Shown here: one piece after another, positions 45,782-56,700 of the stretch | Layout of the letters: every line of letters starts with the position of its first letter | Numbering within the stretch: the first letter of the stretch is position 1 | From: Mercurialis annua | Taxonomy: Eukaryota > Streptophyta > Magnoliopsida > Malpighiales > Euphorbiaceae | NCBI RefSeq assembly: GCF_937616625.2 | Contig: NC_065577.1 | Span: 25,929,501 to 25,993,500 of the forward strand | DNA length: 64,000 bases | Reading direction: 5' to 3' | Program-made: the position numbers and the translations under genes | Notes under the pieces: generated by a model | What the model saw: the letters and a program-made list of their open reading frames with translations, nothing else | Databases searched by the model: none | Told to the model about the DNA's origin: nothing

Positions 45782-47264
45782 CAATTTTTGATACAATAGT
45801 CAACTTTTTCTCGTGCACAACATATCCAAATATGAGCCCGATCCAACGGTGAAATTCGGAGATATGGATGTTTTATCAAAACTTGTCAGATTCAGAAGGC
45901 ACGAACACAATATCGATTATAATCCGGATACAAATAAAATCGCCATCGAAAACTCACACGACACATGCGACATATACAAGACACAACTCAAACCCTAATC
46001 AAAGTGTCACACTTGCCAAGTCCACCATTAATAATCCAAAACTAAGTCGGAAACACAACAAAACCATGACGGAAAAACACGGGATATTACAAAAATACTT
46101 TTAAGTTGGCTTAAATTATTAAAAAGACGACTAAGATATCCGACGTGATAAACTCCTTTTCCGATTAATATTTTTTATGAGTTGAAAGAATTATTTAAAA
46201 ATTGTTTAGATTATTTAAGGTATAGTTTAAAATTAAGTTTGAAATTGAGTTTAAGTGTTTAAAATATGGAATTAAGGATGGTTTATTTGAATGATTGGTT
46301 AAGCTATGAGTCCAATCGATTAAGCATGTTTTGAGGAGGCAAAAATAAAGAAAAGACTTAGTATTGAGTTCAAGTTAAAATACTTGAATTTAAATTTGAA
46401 ATTTTGAAAGTGAATTAGCTATGGACAAAAGGTAATTTGGTATTTTATTTGTATTATAGATCCTACGCGTCATTGGACCGGAGAAGTAGAGGATTTGGAC
46501 GGTTAAGCAATTGGCTAATTTTATTTTGCTTTTGTGATTTTGGAAATTAGCGATCGAGGTGAGTTCACGATTTACTTTCGCGTATTATATTTTTTATATA
46601 TATTATATATGTATGTTGTTAAATATTTTAATTTTAAAAGCATGTATATTGATTATTAAAACCATATTTGGTGTTCCTAAAAACCTATTATAATATTTTA
46701 ATAGAATTTATTCACTTTTCTATTATTAACTCACTTTATGTTAGAAATAATAAAAATATTCTATATTTTCTTAAAGGTCGCATAAGATAAAGTTGAATAT
46801 TAATAGGTGGTATTTTATATCACAATATCGAATTATAATATGTTGTGATTATGATAAAAGCGATGTGAAGTATAAGTGACGATTCTCGTATCGTGAGAAC
46901 ATTATTGAAAGAACCAATATTGTTTTAAATAGCACGAATTGTTTAAGTAAATGCTATATAATTTAAAAGCCTAAGATACATACGTGTGGCATAGAAAACT
47001 TAAGAAATTTTATAAAATATTTATTATTTTAAAAGTTTTGTTATTTATATGTTTATTCTATGGAATTTATAAGTTTTCTATTGTATGAAATTATTATTAG
47101 AACCCATATGTGATCCGGAGAAACGAGCTACCTATTGGGCGTTAATAGACTGTGTGATCACCCGTGTCTATACGAGTCTAGGCTTCTATGATCAATTAAA
47201 TATGATAAAAATCTGTGAATTGCGATGAAAAAAGGAAAAGGAGGATAATATGTGATAGACACGA

Positions 47265-47390
47265 GGTTGAACTCGGTGGAACTATCTCGGGACCTGTGTC
47301 TAGCTGGTTAACTTGGTCGAACTATTTTGGGACCCACAACTGTGGATTAAGAGATGGTTGCGGTTATCTCGGTGGAACTATCACGGACCA
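47265..47390 (+). repeat. ACTCGG-type tandem array in Y solo LTR
   Basis: Three units with TCGGTGGAACTATCTCGGGA-type cores start near 47265, 47306 and 47361. It is homologous to 4953-5111. Confidence 0.7.
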
Positions 47391-48203
47391 AACCACATGG
47401 ACCACATGATTGAAAAGTTGGTATCAAGGTACTAAGTAAGTCGTAGTATTTGGGTTTAGCGTTTCGAACGGATCCAATGTTGGAAAGTATGAAGTAATAT
47501 TATATAGTCGATAATGTTTAATGAAATGTTTATTTTTGAAGTATATTTAAATGTAAGTTTATTATTTGAATATGTCGAAAGATATATTTTATCGTTAATG
47601 CGACTTTATTTTAATTATAATACCGTTAGTAAATTGTGAACTCACTCAGCTATGTCTGACCCGTTGATATTTAAATTTTTCAGGTGTTTAGTGGTTAGAG
47701 TTTGGATCGAGCTTCCACTCCTTGACTCGGAAGTCTTGCTTCTTTTTGCATGTATAGTCTTCGACTCTTTCTAGCATTGCAGGAGCTCAGGCTTTATTTT
47801 GTTGAGGTCCTATTATCGACTTACATATGTTTTTGCTAGTCGCCCGTAGTTGTTTATATATTTTTACTAGGCCTCATTTTCTGAACTATAAACTAATGTC
47901 AACTGTAATTATGTCTAGACTTACGAGTCGGTGTATTTTGTAAATGCTTGGATTGTACTTGGCAATATTTATATGGCTATATGAATTATATTGTACAGGC
48001 TGGTTTGTGAAATCTAACAAGTGTTGTTAGCTGAATTTACAGTTGTTATATTGCCGATTTCTCGAAAATGAAATATTTAAGTTTTATAGTGATTTTAAAC
48101 ACCAAAAGGTTTTTAGTAAATTTAGGCTTGCTACAAGTTTCGAAGCTACCACTCCTATTCCCCAGCGTTGGTCGCGGCTCATAATTTGGGGCGTGACACA
48201 TAT

Positions 48204-49405
48204 TATACTAATTAAGTCAAAATCACAATGGTAACATGCCAGAAAAGTACGGGGTACTATAAGAATATCATATTCCAAAATCAAACTAATCCAACGTTTT
48301 AATCAAAAAGATATTAGGGTTTTACTAAACCCTTTCAGTTTCTAAACATCATCTGAACCTCACTTCATTAATACATTATTTTCATCAACCACATCTTGAA
48401 TATTCTTAGACATAAGTTGTACCAATTGCTAGTGAGAAATTGCGTATTTCTAAAGCCTTAGTCAACTAGTCGATCAATAATGCCATGAACACCTTGTTTA
48501 AGGATGTTCATGTCCTTAACTCGCCATAACTCGGATATGTATTATTATTACAACTAGCTTCATACTTCCTAATCATAACTGTATTGTCCAACTTCCATTC
48601 TTTTATTGTTCCTTTGTTCCCTTGAGAATTGATTACAGCTTGACCTCGAGCTTTTACTTTCATTACAGACTTCTGGTCTAGGTACACTTGAATTAAAAAC
48701 AAATCTGTTTGAAATAGTTCAATTATCTTTGACACACATTCAAAAACAGTTTGTTAAAAAACTCACTTTAAGCACTTTAAAACATCTATATAATTGTGCA
48801 CCAGAGTCATGACATCTCTCATTCTCAAAGAGTTGCCAAAACTTACTTTTGTTTGAGTAGAATACATATGATGCATCTCCTACTGATGCGTGTATTCATT
48901 TAATATTATTTCCGTTAATTACGTATGCAGTGATGCATTTCTATCATTGTCGTGGAAGTTATACACATCTATCTTGCGTCTAGGCACAATTATGCTTTTG
49001 AAAATCATTTGAATAAATAACTGTAACGGGTTATAACATGTGGTTTGTAAGTTATACCAGACTTTAAACTCTATAACCAGTAAGATAACTCCACAACCAC
49101 TCCACCTGTATGAATCCATACTTCTGCTGTCAATAGTCCCTTATAACTACAGTCAAATAACTTCAACAGCGTATTCACATTATCTTATGCCTGATATTTA
49201 AGCATCAATATCGAGTCGTCTAGATCACACGCACGTGTGTATCATAGACTTATGTCCCAAAAGGGAAAGCTGAAAACCTATGAAACGTAAGAATACGTGC
49301 AGAAGAGATGACCCGAATGCTATGTGCAGTAGTAGTTCCTATAAGTACTTATGACACATACCGCATACTCCATATCACGTATCATCAATGGCCTAAGATT
49401 CTAAA
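48204..49405 (-). other. Degenerate internal region of a Y-type element, no recognisable gene
   Basis: The minus strand continues from the PBS at 49422. The longest frame (48508-48735, 75 codons) has no recognisable domain. The left 55 bases end GTACGGGGTACTATA and may belong to an older LTR. I see no intact gag or pol. Confidence 0.35.
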
Positions 49406-49422
49406 CCATTTCTTTGATACCA
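49406..49422 (-). other. Primer-binding site (initiator-Met type)
   Basis: The minus strand reads GGGTCGTGACA (LTR end), spacer AAGT, then TGGTATCAAAG, a decayed TGGTATCAGAGC. The plus-orientation copy at 55131 has the same 4-nt spacer length. Confidence 0.7.
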
Positions 49423-51114
49423 ACTTTGTCACGACCCAAAATCTCTAGCTGAGACCAGCACTTGGGAATGGGAGTGGTAGCTCTTTAGCAAGCCTAAAAA
49501 CCTCTATCACTTTTTTTGCATATTAGAAACATAAAAAGATTTTCAACTTAATACACAAGTACTTTAAAACCATTAATGAAAACGCCATCATAAACTATGA
49601 TTGTATTTCTAGAACTCAACGAGTAATCATGAACTCCACATACCATAACAGCCTGGTCGGAATATAATGCTAACAGTATATGAAACTAGCATTGTAAATT
49701 TGGAAACCAGGGCGTAACTTACTAGACTCATAATATAGGCCTCCTTGTTTTAAAACAATACCAAAACCTTTACATAATCATAAACTAGCAATCAAACAAT
49801 GGAGTACTGGTGAATAATTTGTCCTTTATAAAATAACACAGATTTCAAACGTATTATATATAACGTAGTTAAAATCAGAGTTATATAAAAAATGTGAACT
49901 ATTGAAAACAGAAAGACAAACTTCCTGATACCCAACTAATTGTAGCTCTAGAGTTAAAGTTGAAATTGACTTCCATAATTATTACAGATGCTTGACCTCG
50001 TAACTCTATAAACATGAAAGGGGAAGAACAATGAGGTCAGAAATATGAATATTTCTTAGTGAGCCTGCACCTTCACAGTTGAATATTATAATCACATATA
50101 AGAAATCATTTATATAGAAAGTATTACCTATTTGTCAATCCAGATGAAATCCTAAACCTTAATTTCCTAACTGACAAACTATAGTATGATCCGCAGTACT
50201 CATACCATAGTTTGATACATAATATAGATCGTGAACTGAATTGTTGTTGCCACAATTTTGTATTGGGTATATAGGCCATGAAGAATTTACTAATGCCTCA
50301 TAATTAGCCGTTAAGTCTAGGCCATCAACATTTCCATCGCCATATGAGTTGACATAATAATATGTACCTCTATACTAATCACAAGCTTAGTTTAGCATCA
50401 GTACTGGTCATTACGCAGTCCTATTGCCACCCAATAGGAAGCTCGTTCCAATGGATCTTTATTGGTTCAATTCATACCAGTGCGATGTATTAGTCAAAAC
50501 AGTTTAAATATAAATATTCAAAAGTAAAAACCAAAAATCATAGAACCTATATCCCACAATACATATGCTCCTAGTAGCACATTAGGAAAACACTTTGGTG
50601 CTCTTACTCGTCGGATCGACAACTTGTCGGATCTAATTGGGGTTCAAATATGAAGAATAATTATATACGTCGACGTTATAAACTTAATTATAATCCACAT
50701 TTATAATAATGGAATTCAAATTAACGATTATTACCTCGTATGTACGAATTAGCAAAGAAATCGGTTTCAAAATCGAGAAACATATTGAAAAGAATCGAAC
50801 CCTATATATATTTATTTATTTATTTGGTTAATTTATACTTTAGTACTAGCTCAAACTTGTACATTAACAAATTTCTTAATGATCGTTTGCACCTAATTAT
50901 GAGACATATTCATAATTTCGCAAAACTTTACGCAAAAATCCAATAAAATACAAAACGAATAAAAATATAATTTTTATTCGCATTGGACTTATATTTTATT
51001 TTTAATAAACTTTTGAATATTTATTGGTTCTAGATTAGTCCCACTTGAATAAAAAACTACGATAACTTCTCAAAATTATTTCACGAATAATTTATTTTTG
51101 GTCAATCACCAAAA

Positions 51115-52200
51115 GAGCAATATATTGCTGAAGAGAGATACACCCTACAGCTAGCTCAATGGGCAAAACAATCCACACCAAGCGTACTACAGGCTAAACA
51201 GCCAAAAGGAAAAAAGCTATACAAGCTACCCTGCCTAGAAGCAAAACACTACTTTGGCTTGCAGACTAACAGCCAATAGAAAGAGCAAAAGCAAACTACT
51301 TACTCTTTACCTAACCTTTAGTGACTACATATACTTTAATGTTATGGAAAAATTTACTATAGGACTTCAACTTTTGAGTGATTATCAGGCTGCTTCTAGC
51401 CCCCCCCCCCCCCCAGATGTGGTAAACGATAGCTGCAAACATTAATTTCCTTGGCTTAGAAAGATAATTCATGCTCTTTGTTCTTCTACAGAATATATTC
51501 ACTTCCCTTCTCCAGCAAAGGCCATCTCTATTCATATCCACATAGCTCATAACTTTTTTGCAAACTTCCTTGGAGAATATACAATGAAAGAACAAGTGTC
51601 CTACATTTTGAGTTTTAGAATTAAAAATGCAGCAAACATCCTAATCACTTGAGTTCCATTTGGCCAGCTTATCTCTTTTCTGCAATCTATTAGAAAGAAC
51701 AAGCCAAAGGATGAAGTCATGTTTGGGAATGTTAGCAAAAAATTATACTAGGATATTAAAAGGGACTTTAATTCAATATACTGCAATGCAACCATCGTTC
51801 TCTCATCAAAGGGGTCAGGTAAGTTCCACCTATTCCTCCTCCACACATCACACACCTTAGTAGACTTTGGAATATTAGTATCCTCATAATAACTTCTGGA
51901 AATCTATTTTTCAAGGACAATCCATTAGCCCAAGGATCATACCAAAATGAAAAACACGTACCATTTCCCAGCTTATAATCCACATAAGGAGCAATAACAT
52001 TTCTAACTTTAAATAGATTCCTCCAGCACCAAGAGCAATCACAGGTTTTAATAATTCCCCAAAAGCATAACTTCTTAAGATTTTTTTCATTCACCCAGGA
52101 AGCCCAAAATGAAAGGATTTAAAGAAATGAGACTCCAAACATGCTTGCAAACTACAACAATATTTTCCAAGTGCACTGATTTTCCACAAATACCACCAAA
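51115..52200 (-). pseudogene. LINE-type retrotransposon 3' fragment (zinc-binding RT C-terminus)
   Basis: Minus-strand frames give WCWRNLFKVRNVIAPYVDYK and GNGTCFSFWYDPWANG, then VGHLFFHCIFSKEV and VYHIW, the arrangement of the C-terminal zinc-binding region of plant L1-type LINE RTs. Stops and frameshifts occur between the two open pieces (52094-51768 and 51595-51311). A 15-C run at 51400-51414 interrupts the reading frame right after VYHIW. The fragment lacks the RT palm and endonuclease, as expected for 5'-truncated LINE insertions. The ends are approximate and no clear poly(A) or TSD is seen. Confidence 0.75.
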
Positions 52201-52409
52201 AAATATTCACAAGTTTTTTTATTATTAATACTAAAAATATTTGCTCGCTACTTATAAATTAGTTTATATTAATTTATAAGCTTTTTTCTAGTCCCGATTA
52301 ATCTTACTTAGAAAAATATAAATATCCAAATTTAAAATTTTCAAATCCTATACTTACGATATATTTTTAGGGACATTTGTAAATTAAATTAATTCTTGAA
52401 TTAAATTTA

Positions 52410-52707
52410 GGGATAGTCTCAAAATCACAAACTTTACATGTTTTTCATTTTAATCATGTAGATTAAATTTTGTCATTTTCATGCGCGAACTAGCACTTTG
52501 TTTCAAATTCATACATGGTGCTGAGGTGTCACGGCACCATTAATGTAATTCGCTGAGGTGGAGGTTATTTTACACCAATGAATGAGTGTCACCTCAGCAC
52601 CGTGTATGAATTAAAAAAAAGGTAGTTCGTGAATAAAAATTACAATTTAAACTGCGTGATTAAAATGATAAGGCATGTAAAGTTCGTGATTTTTTTGACA
52701 TTAACCC
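52410..52707. mobile_element. Long-TIR MITE (MULE type), 9-bp TSD
   Basis: 298 bp. Arms begin GGGATAGTCTCAAAATCACA and, in complement, GGGTTAATGTCAAAAAAATC, then ACTTTACATG on both sides. TSD TTAAATTTA is at 52401-52409 and 52708-52716. The inner palindrome centres on GCTGAGGTG...CACCTCAGC. Tips match the MITE at 37008. Confidence 0.9.
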
Positions 52708-52784
52708 TTAAATTTATGTACTCCTGGTTATTAAAATATTTACACATGGCCTATTTTGATACCTAAAAAGTGCGGGGTATTACA

Positions 52785-55126
52785 GTAATAACTATAAATT
52801 TGAATTTGGTTATTTAGAATTTGGAATATATTTGACTATATAACGATTATCGTATCGAAATCGTTCGAATTCGAATCGATTTTACATTCCAATTGCAGAA
52901 TTGGATTGCATTAAATATGTTTAAGTGCTTGTTGTGGGAATAAAATATAGGTCCCATGAGAATAAAAATTACATATTTATTTGTTTTATATTTTATAGAA
53001 TATTTGGTAAAATTTCATGAAATAATGAGTTATTTTCTGTATGAGGTATAGACAAATAATTAAGAATTTGGGTTAAAGTGAGGCGTAAGTCATGAAGGAC
53101 TAGTTTGTCAGTTGACCAAAGTATATACACATTTCAATTCAATTAAAATGTTAACACAATCAACCATTTCCTTCTTCTTTCAACATTTTGGACTACAAAA
53201 ACTAGGGTTTACTATATTTCAATTCGATTCTCGTTTCCAACTCGAATTTCTTCGTAAGTTCACTAGTAATCGAGGTACTAACCGTTAATTTGAATTCGGT
53301 TTTACAGAATTTTGATTAAATTAAGAGTTATAACGGTTATCGTATGAAATTGATCCTATTCGAATCGATTTTATTTTTCGATTGCGGAATTGAGTAGTTT
53401 TGTGTGTGAATTAGAGTACGGAATGGGAAAATTTGATGGTAAGTAGGTCGGTAAGTCTAGAGACAAAGTTCTCGTGGATGTGCATGGAGCACAACCATTT
53501 TGCACAAGTAAAGTAGGTTGTGCGGACGCACAGTCGGACTGTACGAGCGCATAGTCACCTGTGGAGGCGCATAGGGGCTTGCACTAACGCTCAGTCCCGA
53601 CGTGCACTTGCATAGGGCATTCCTGCTTGACGCAGTTTGGACGATTTCAAACTGTATATTTGATTGGATCCAATAAACTTTTAAAAGTCTAACTAGGACG
53701 TTTGAAAGTCTAAAAAGGACATAGACATATAAAGACACTCGGTTTATTAAAACTGTAAGACCTTTTAAAAAAGCCCTATATTAATAAAAATGGTTGATGA
53801 AAAGAGGATTACAAGCTTATAATGAGAGACGGGATAGGGAATACATATTATATGTCTAGCAGTGTCAATAGAGTCTACTCTTTAGAGATAGAAATTCTTA
53901 TTTGAATTGTATTTTAACAATTGAATTCTAACTACATCCTATGAGTGAGCGTGCGACCGGACTAGCAGAGTAGAGGGTGACTAAATACTGTTTTTGGGGA
54001 TAACAGTTCTGTGAGTTTGAATATTTACTTTTGAATATTGATGCCAAATGTTCGTAACTCAAAATGTTATTTGAATTGCATTGCATTGAGTGATCACCGG
54101 TATAGATCCATTGAAACGTGATATCTATTGAGCAACAATAGGACTGTATGATCACCTATATTAACAACTTAACAAAGTTATGCGTATCAATAATATAATA
54201 TTGTATGTTAAGTCATTGGGCGTTAGAAATATTGACCCTGACTTAACGGGTAATCCTGAGACGGTAGTCACACGGTTACGGTCAAAAATGAAACTACGAT
54301 GGCAGTAGCACGGTTACGGTCTAGATACCTTAATGCAAAATTTGATGGAAATGATTCAAATCACAGTCTACGTTCTGTATGTAATAATAAAGCACTGCAG
54401 TGTGGATAAAAACCATGGTTTAACCACTAGTGAATTTATAAATAGGGTTTCATCTAGATCTATTGTCTGGATTCACAAACGTATGTTTTAGGTGCGATTT
54501 CTGTTTTATTAATATTCATAAGTAATTATGCGAATTCACTCACTATTGACCCCTGTTGATTTATGTTTTACATGTAAATAAAGTTTTGACGTGACAAGGC
54601 TTCTAGTTCTTTCTTCGGAAGTCGTAGTTAAATAAGGTCACTCTAGAGTTGCATAGTAGTTTTGTCTACCCCACAGTAGTTCATTTTAAAATGCTTAACT
54701 TTTATATGAAACTACAATTAGTATCAATGTTTTGGAAATGCTGCGTGTTTGTACAAAAGGGATTTTCCTAGTTGTTTATAAAGTAAACTGGATATGTGTT
54801 AAAGCTATAGGTTTTGTACAAATTGCTTTTACCGGTTATGTATTGTGTTTACTCGTATACATTATTTGCATTGTATTCGGACAGGGTTATCATATTCTAT
54901 ATGGTGTGTATATGTACTACCCTGAGTTCTAGAGATACAATCACAAAGTTTTGATTACATGTTGAGATAAAGGTTTACAAATACTTACGAAAAGAGATTG
55001 AGACCTTTTATGTTTTCAAAACGCAAAACGTTTTTAGTGATTTTCTAGACTTGCTACGGGTTTCGGAACAACCATTCCCTAGTGCCAGCCTCGACTCGAG
55101 TTTTGGGTGGGAATCGAGTTGTGACG
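52785..55126 (+). repeat. Y-type 5' LTR (plus)
   Basis: It ends AGACTTGCTACGGGTTTCGG, then GAGTTGTGACG at 55126, followed by PBS and gag, so it is a 5' LTR. Its start is taken as the GTAATAAC at 52785, next to the preceding LTR. It carries two copies of a segment of about 115 bp (52785-52915, 53285-53400), a short-repeat island (53470-53630), TATAAA at 53728-53733 and a CACGGTTACGGTC array at 54250-54335. Confidence 0.65.
53470..53630 (+). repeat. Copy-specific short-repeat island upstream of TATA
   Basis: Variants of GTTGTGCGGACGCACAGTC, GAGCGCATAGTC, GAGGCGCATAGGG and GTGCACTTGCATAGGG form a loose array of about 22-bp units, about 100 nt upstream of CATATAAAGAC. Confidence 0.6.
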
Positions 55127-55130
55127 CAGT

Positions 55131-55142
55131 TGGTATTGGAGC
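55131..55142 (+). other. Primer-binding site (initiator-Met type)
   Basis: TGGTATTGGAGC, a two-mismatch form of TGGTATCAGAGC, comes 4 nt after the LTR end. Confidence 0.7.
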
Positions 55143-55426
55143 AATGTTCTAGTACTCGATTGTCTAGAGTAATATTGCTGATACTAGAGATGATATAGTC
55201 TAAGAAACTACTGCAGCATATAGGATTCTAATGATGTCCTTGATATTTTTTCATTTTTTTTTACAACTTTCGGCTATTTCTTTTAGGCTGTGAGTGTGTG
55301 ATATGTTGGACACGAGTTATATGTTGTGATGAGCATATGCATATGAGATGGTTATATGCATGAATGTTGAAGTCGTATTTGTAGCGTATATTTGTGTTGA
55401 TTGTAACGAGGTTTGATTTGGTTAGG

Positions 55427-55661
55427 ATGGTTGACCAAAGACAAACTCATGCCCATGTTGCGAGGGCACAAGATGTAGTAGAGGAGGCTCATGATGAGTC
55501 ATCTATACATTTAGATAAACATGAACCGAATGAAGCGGCAGGTAGATGCCGTGGACGAGACCGAGGTAGAGGAAAAGGTAGAGCTAGAGGGCAGGCAGTG
55601 GGGGAAAAGGAACCAGTTCAGCCATTAGGAATGCCTCAACAACCCAATGCACTGGGCTTTG
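55427..55661 (+). pseudogene. gag: Gag N-terminus of a Tekay-like element, truncated by an LTR
   Basis: From MVDQRQTHAHVARAQD the frame stays open for about 78 codons, with an acidic stretch then an RG-rich patch (GRCRGRDRGRGKGRARG). This resembles the start of chromovirus Gag proteins of the Tekay/Del type. An upstream in-frame ATG at 55394 would add 11 residues. Coding is cut at 55662 by a new LTR start, TGTAATACCCCG, with no capsid or zinc knuckle remaining here. The 285-nt leader between the PBS and this ATG has no other feature. Confidence 0.6.
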
Positions 55662-56700
55662 TGTAATACCCCGCAACTTTTTTGTTATGTTTTCGACTTA
55701 TTTCGGATTGTGTTGCGAAGGAATGAACACTTGGGAGAAATTTTATGTAATACCATGTATTTTTAAGGTATTAAAGTTATGCCACGTATTTTGATTTGCG
55801 ATAATTAAGGTCGAGGAGGTGTAATATAAGTTAAAGTATTAAGGATATAGACCGAAGTGGGTCTAATTTACTTATTTCAAAATAATAATTTAATTGTAAA
55901 ATTGTTATTCGTTAGAACGGGTGTGAACGAGATTAATGTAAACCTAAGGAATTTTCATATCAATATGCATCTCTAAATGGAGAGCTAAAAGTTTCGGACA
56001 GAATCCTAAGAATAAAAATGTCGAAATATATAATTTTTGACATAAATATTGAAGGATACAGAAGATAACGATTACGGACACGTGGTGATGCAATAGTGGT
56101 GACACGTGACGATGCATGAGAGGAGACACATGGCAAGTATACGCGAAGACACGTGTCGTGCATACCTTGACACGCGGCGACACGTGGCGAGCATGCACAA
56201 TGACACATGACGATGTATAGGTGTATCTATAGAAACGTTTCTAATACGCTTTTCTTTGATGATCGATATATTCTTTAAAAAGCCATTTTGATACGTCGAG
56301 CTTGTTTAGTCGATATCTCATTATTCCGATATCGGAATTCGACGTTCTTTATGTCAAATCGAAGCTATCGACGCGCTATTAAACTCTACTTGCATTCCTA
56401 TACAAAATTCGGCCAGAAAACAGATCAAATCCACGACTTATGTTTCTGCCTAAAACAACATGTTTGTTTCGTCGTGCTCCGACCAATTTTCTCGCCGTTA
56501 TAATCTAAAAAAAATGGGTTAAAGTGTCTGAAGTTTGAAGGATTGAATTCTAAGGATTCGACGTGTTGTTCAATTATCGGATTAGGACCTCAAGAAGCTT
56601 GGCGGTTTTGATATACGTAGTGAATTGGAAATAGAAATGTCTGTGAGTTTGCTATTTACTTTGTGTACTGTATTTATACGTTGATTGGTGTATTGCTAGT
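55662..56700 (+). repeat. Y-type LTR 5' fragment with G-box cluster
   Basis: It opens TGTAATACCCCGCAACTTTT at 55662 inside gag. A second TGTAATACC occurs at 55746. The U3 holds an array with four CACGTG motifs. It is cut at 56701 by the X-family LTR. Overlapping minus-strand frames near 55944-56208 are by-products of the repeats. Confidence 0.65.
56076..56215 (+). promoter_or_regulatory. Repeat array with four G-box/ABRE motifs
   Basis: CACGTG at 56079-56084, 56103-56108, 56150-56155 and 56181-56186, in repeats of the form GACACGTGACGATGCAT. Several read ACACGTGG or ACACGTGT, the ABRE core bound by plant bZIP/bHLH factors. A weak TCTATAGAA lies at about 56226. Confidence 0.65.

Larger units (their letters stand above)
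43405..46091 (-). mobile_element. Y-family solo LTR with TSD AAAAT
   Basis: 2687 bp, left end TGTCACGACCCAATTTCC and right end ACGGGATATTACA, flanked by AAAAT at 43400-43404 and 46092-46096. It contains CAGTCGACGGGTCTA (44303) and a GC-rich island (45688-45781) next to a minus-strand CTATAAATA box (45686-45678). No coding frame with a domain. Confidence 0.9.
39008..48198 (+). mobile_element. Y-family solo LTR with TSD CATAT, hosting nested insertions
   Basis: It starts TGTAATACCCGG at 39008 and ends GGGGCGTGACA at 48198. The flanking CATAT (39003-39007, 48199-48203) is a perfect TSD across 9.2 kb. Removing the MITE, the copia solo LTR and the minus-orientation Y solo LTR leaves about 3.55 kb, longer than other Y LTRs. 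It contains a short-repeat island (43104-43225), TTTAAATAA at 43271 and the ACTCGG array at 47265-47390. The terminal AGGCTTGCTACAAGTTTCGA block is the family signature. Confidence 0.85.
49427..52784 (-). repeat. Y-type 5' LTR (minus), with LINE and MITE insertions
   Basis: The left end TGTCACGACCC is at 49427, next to the PBS, and the right end GCGGGGTATTACA is at 52784. 3358 bp gross, about 1.95 kb without the LINE tail and the MITE. It contains CTATTGCCACCCAATAGGAA near 50425 and a TATATATATTTATTT stretch near 50802. The right flank begins GTAATAACTATAAATTTG. Confidence 0.75.

Noticed and set aside
50740..50946. Short plus-strand frame near a TATATAT stretch
   Set aside because: It lies in LTR U3/R sequence and has no homology signature.
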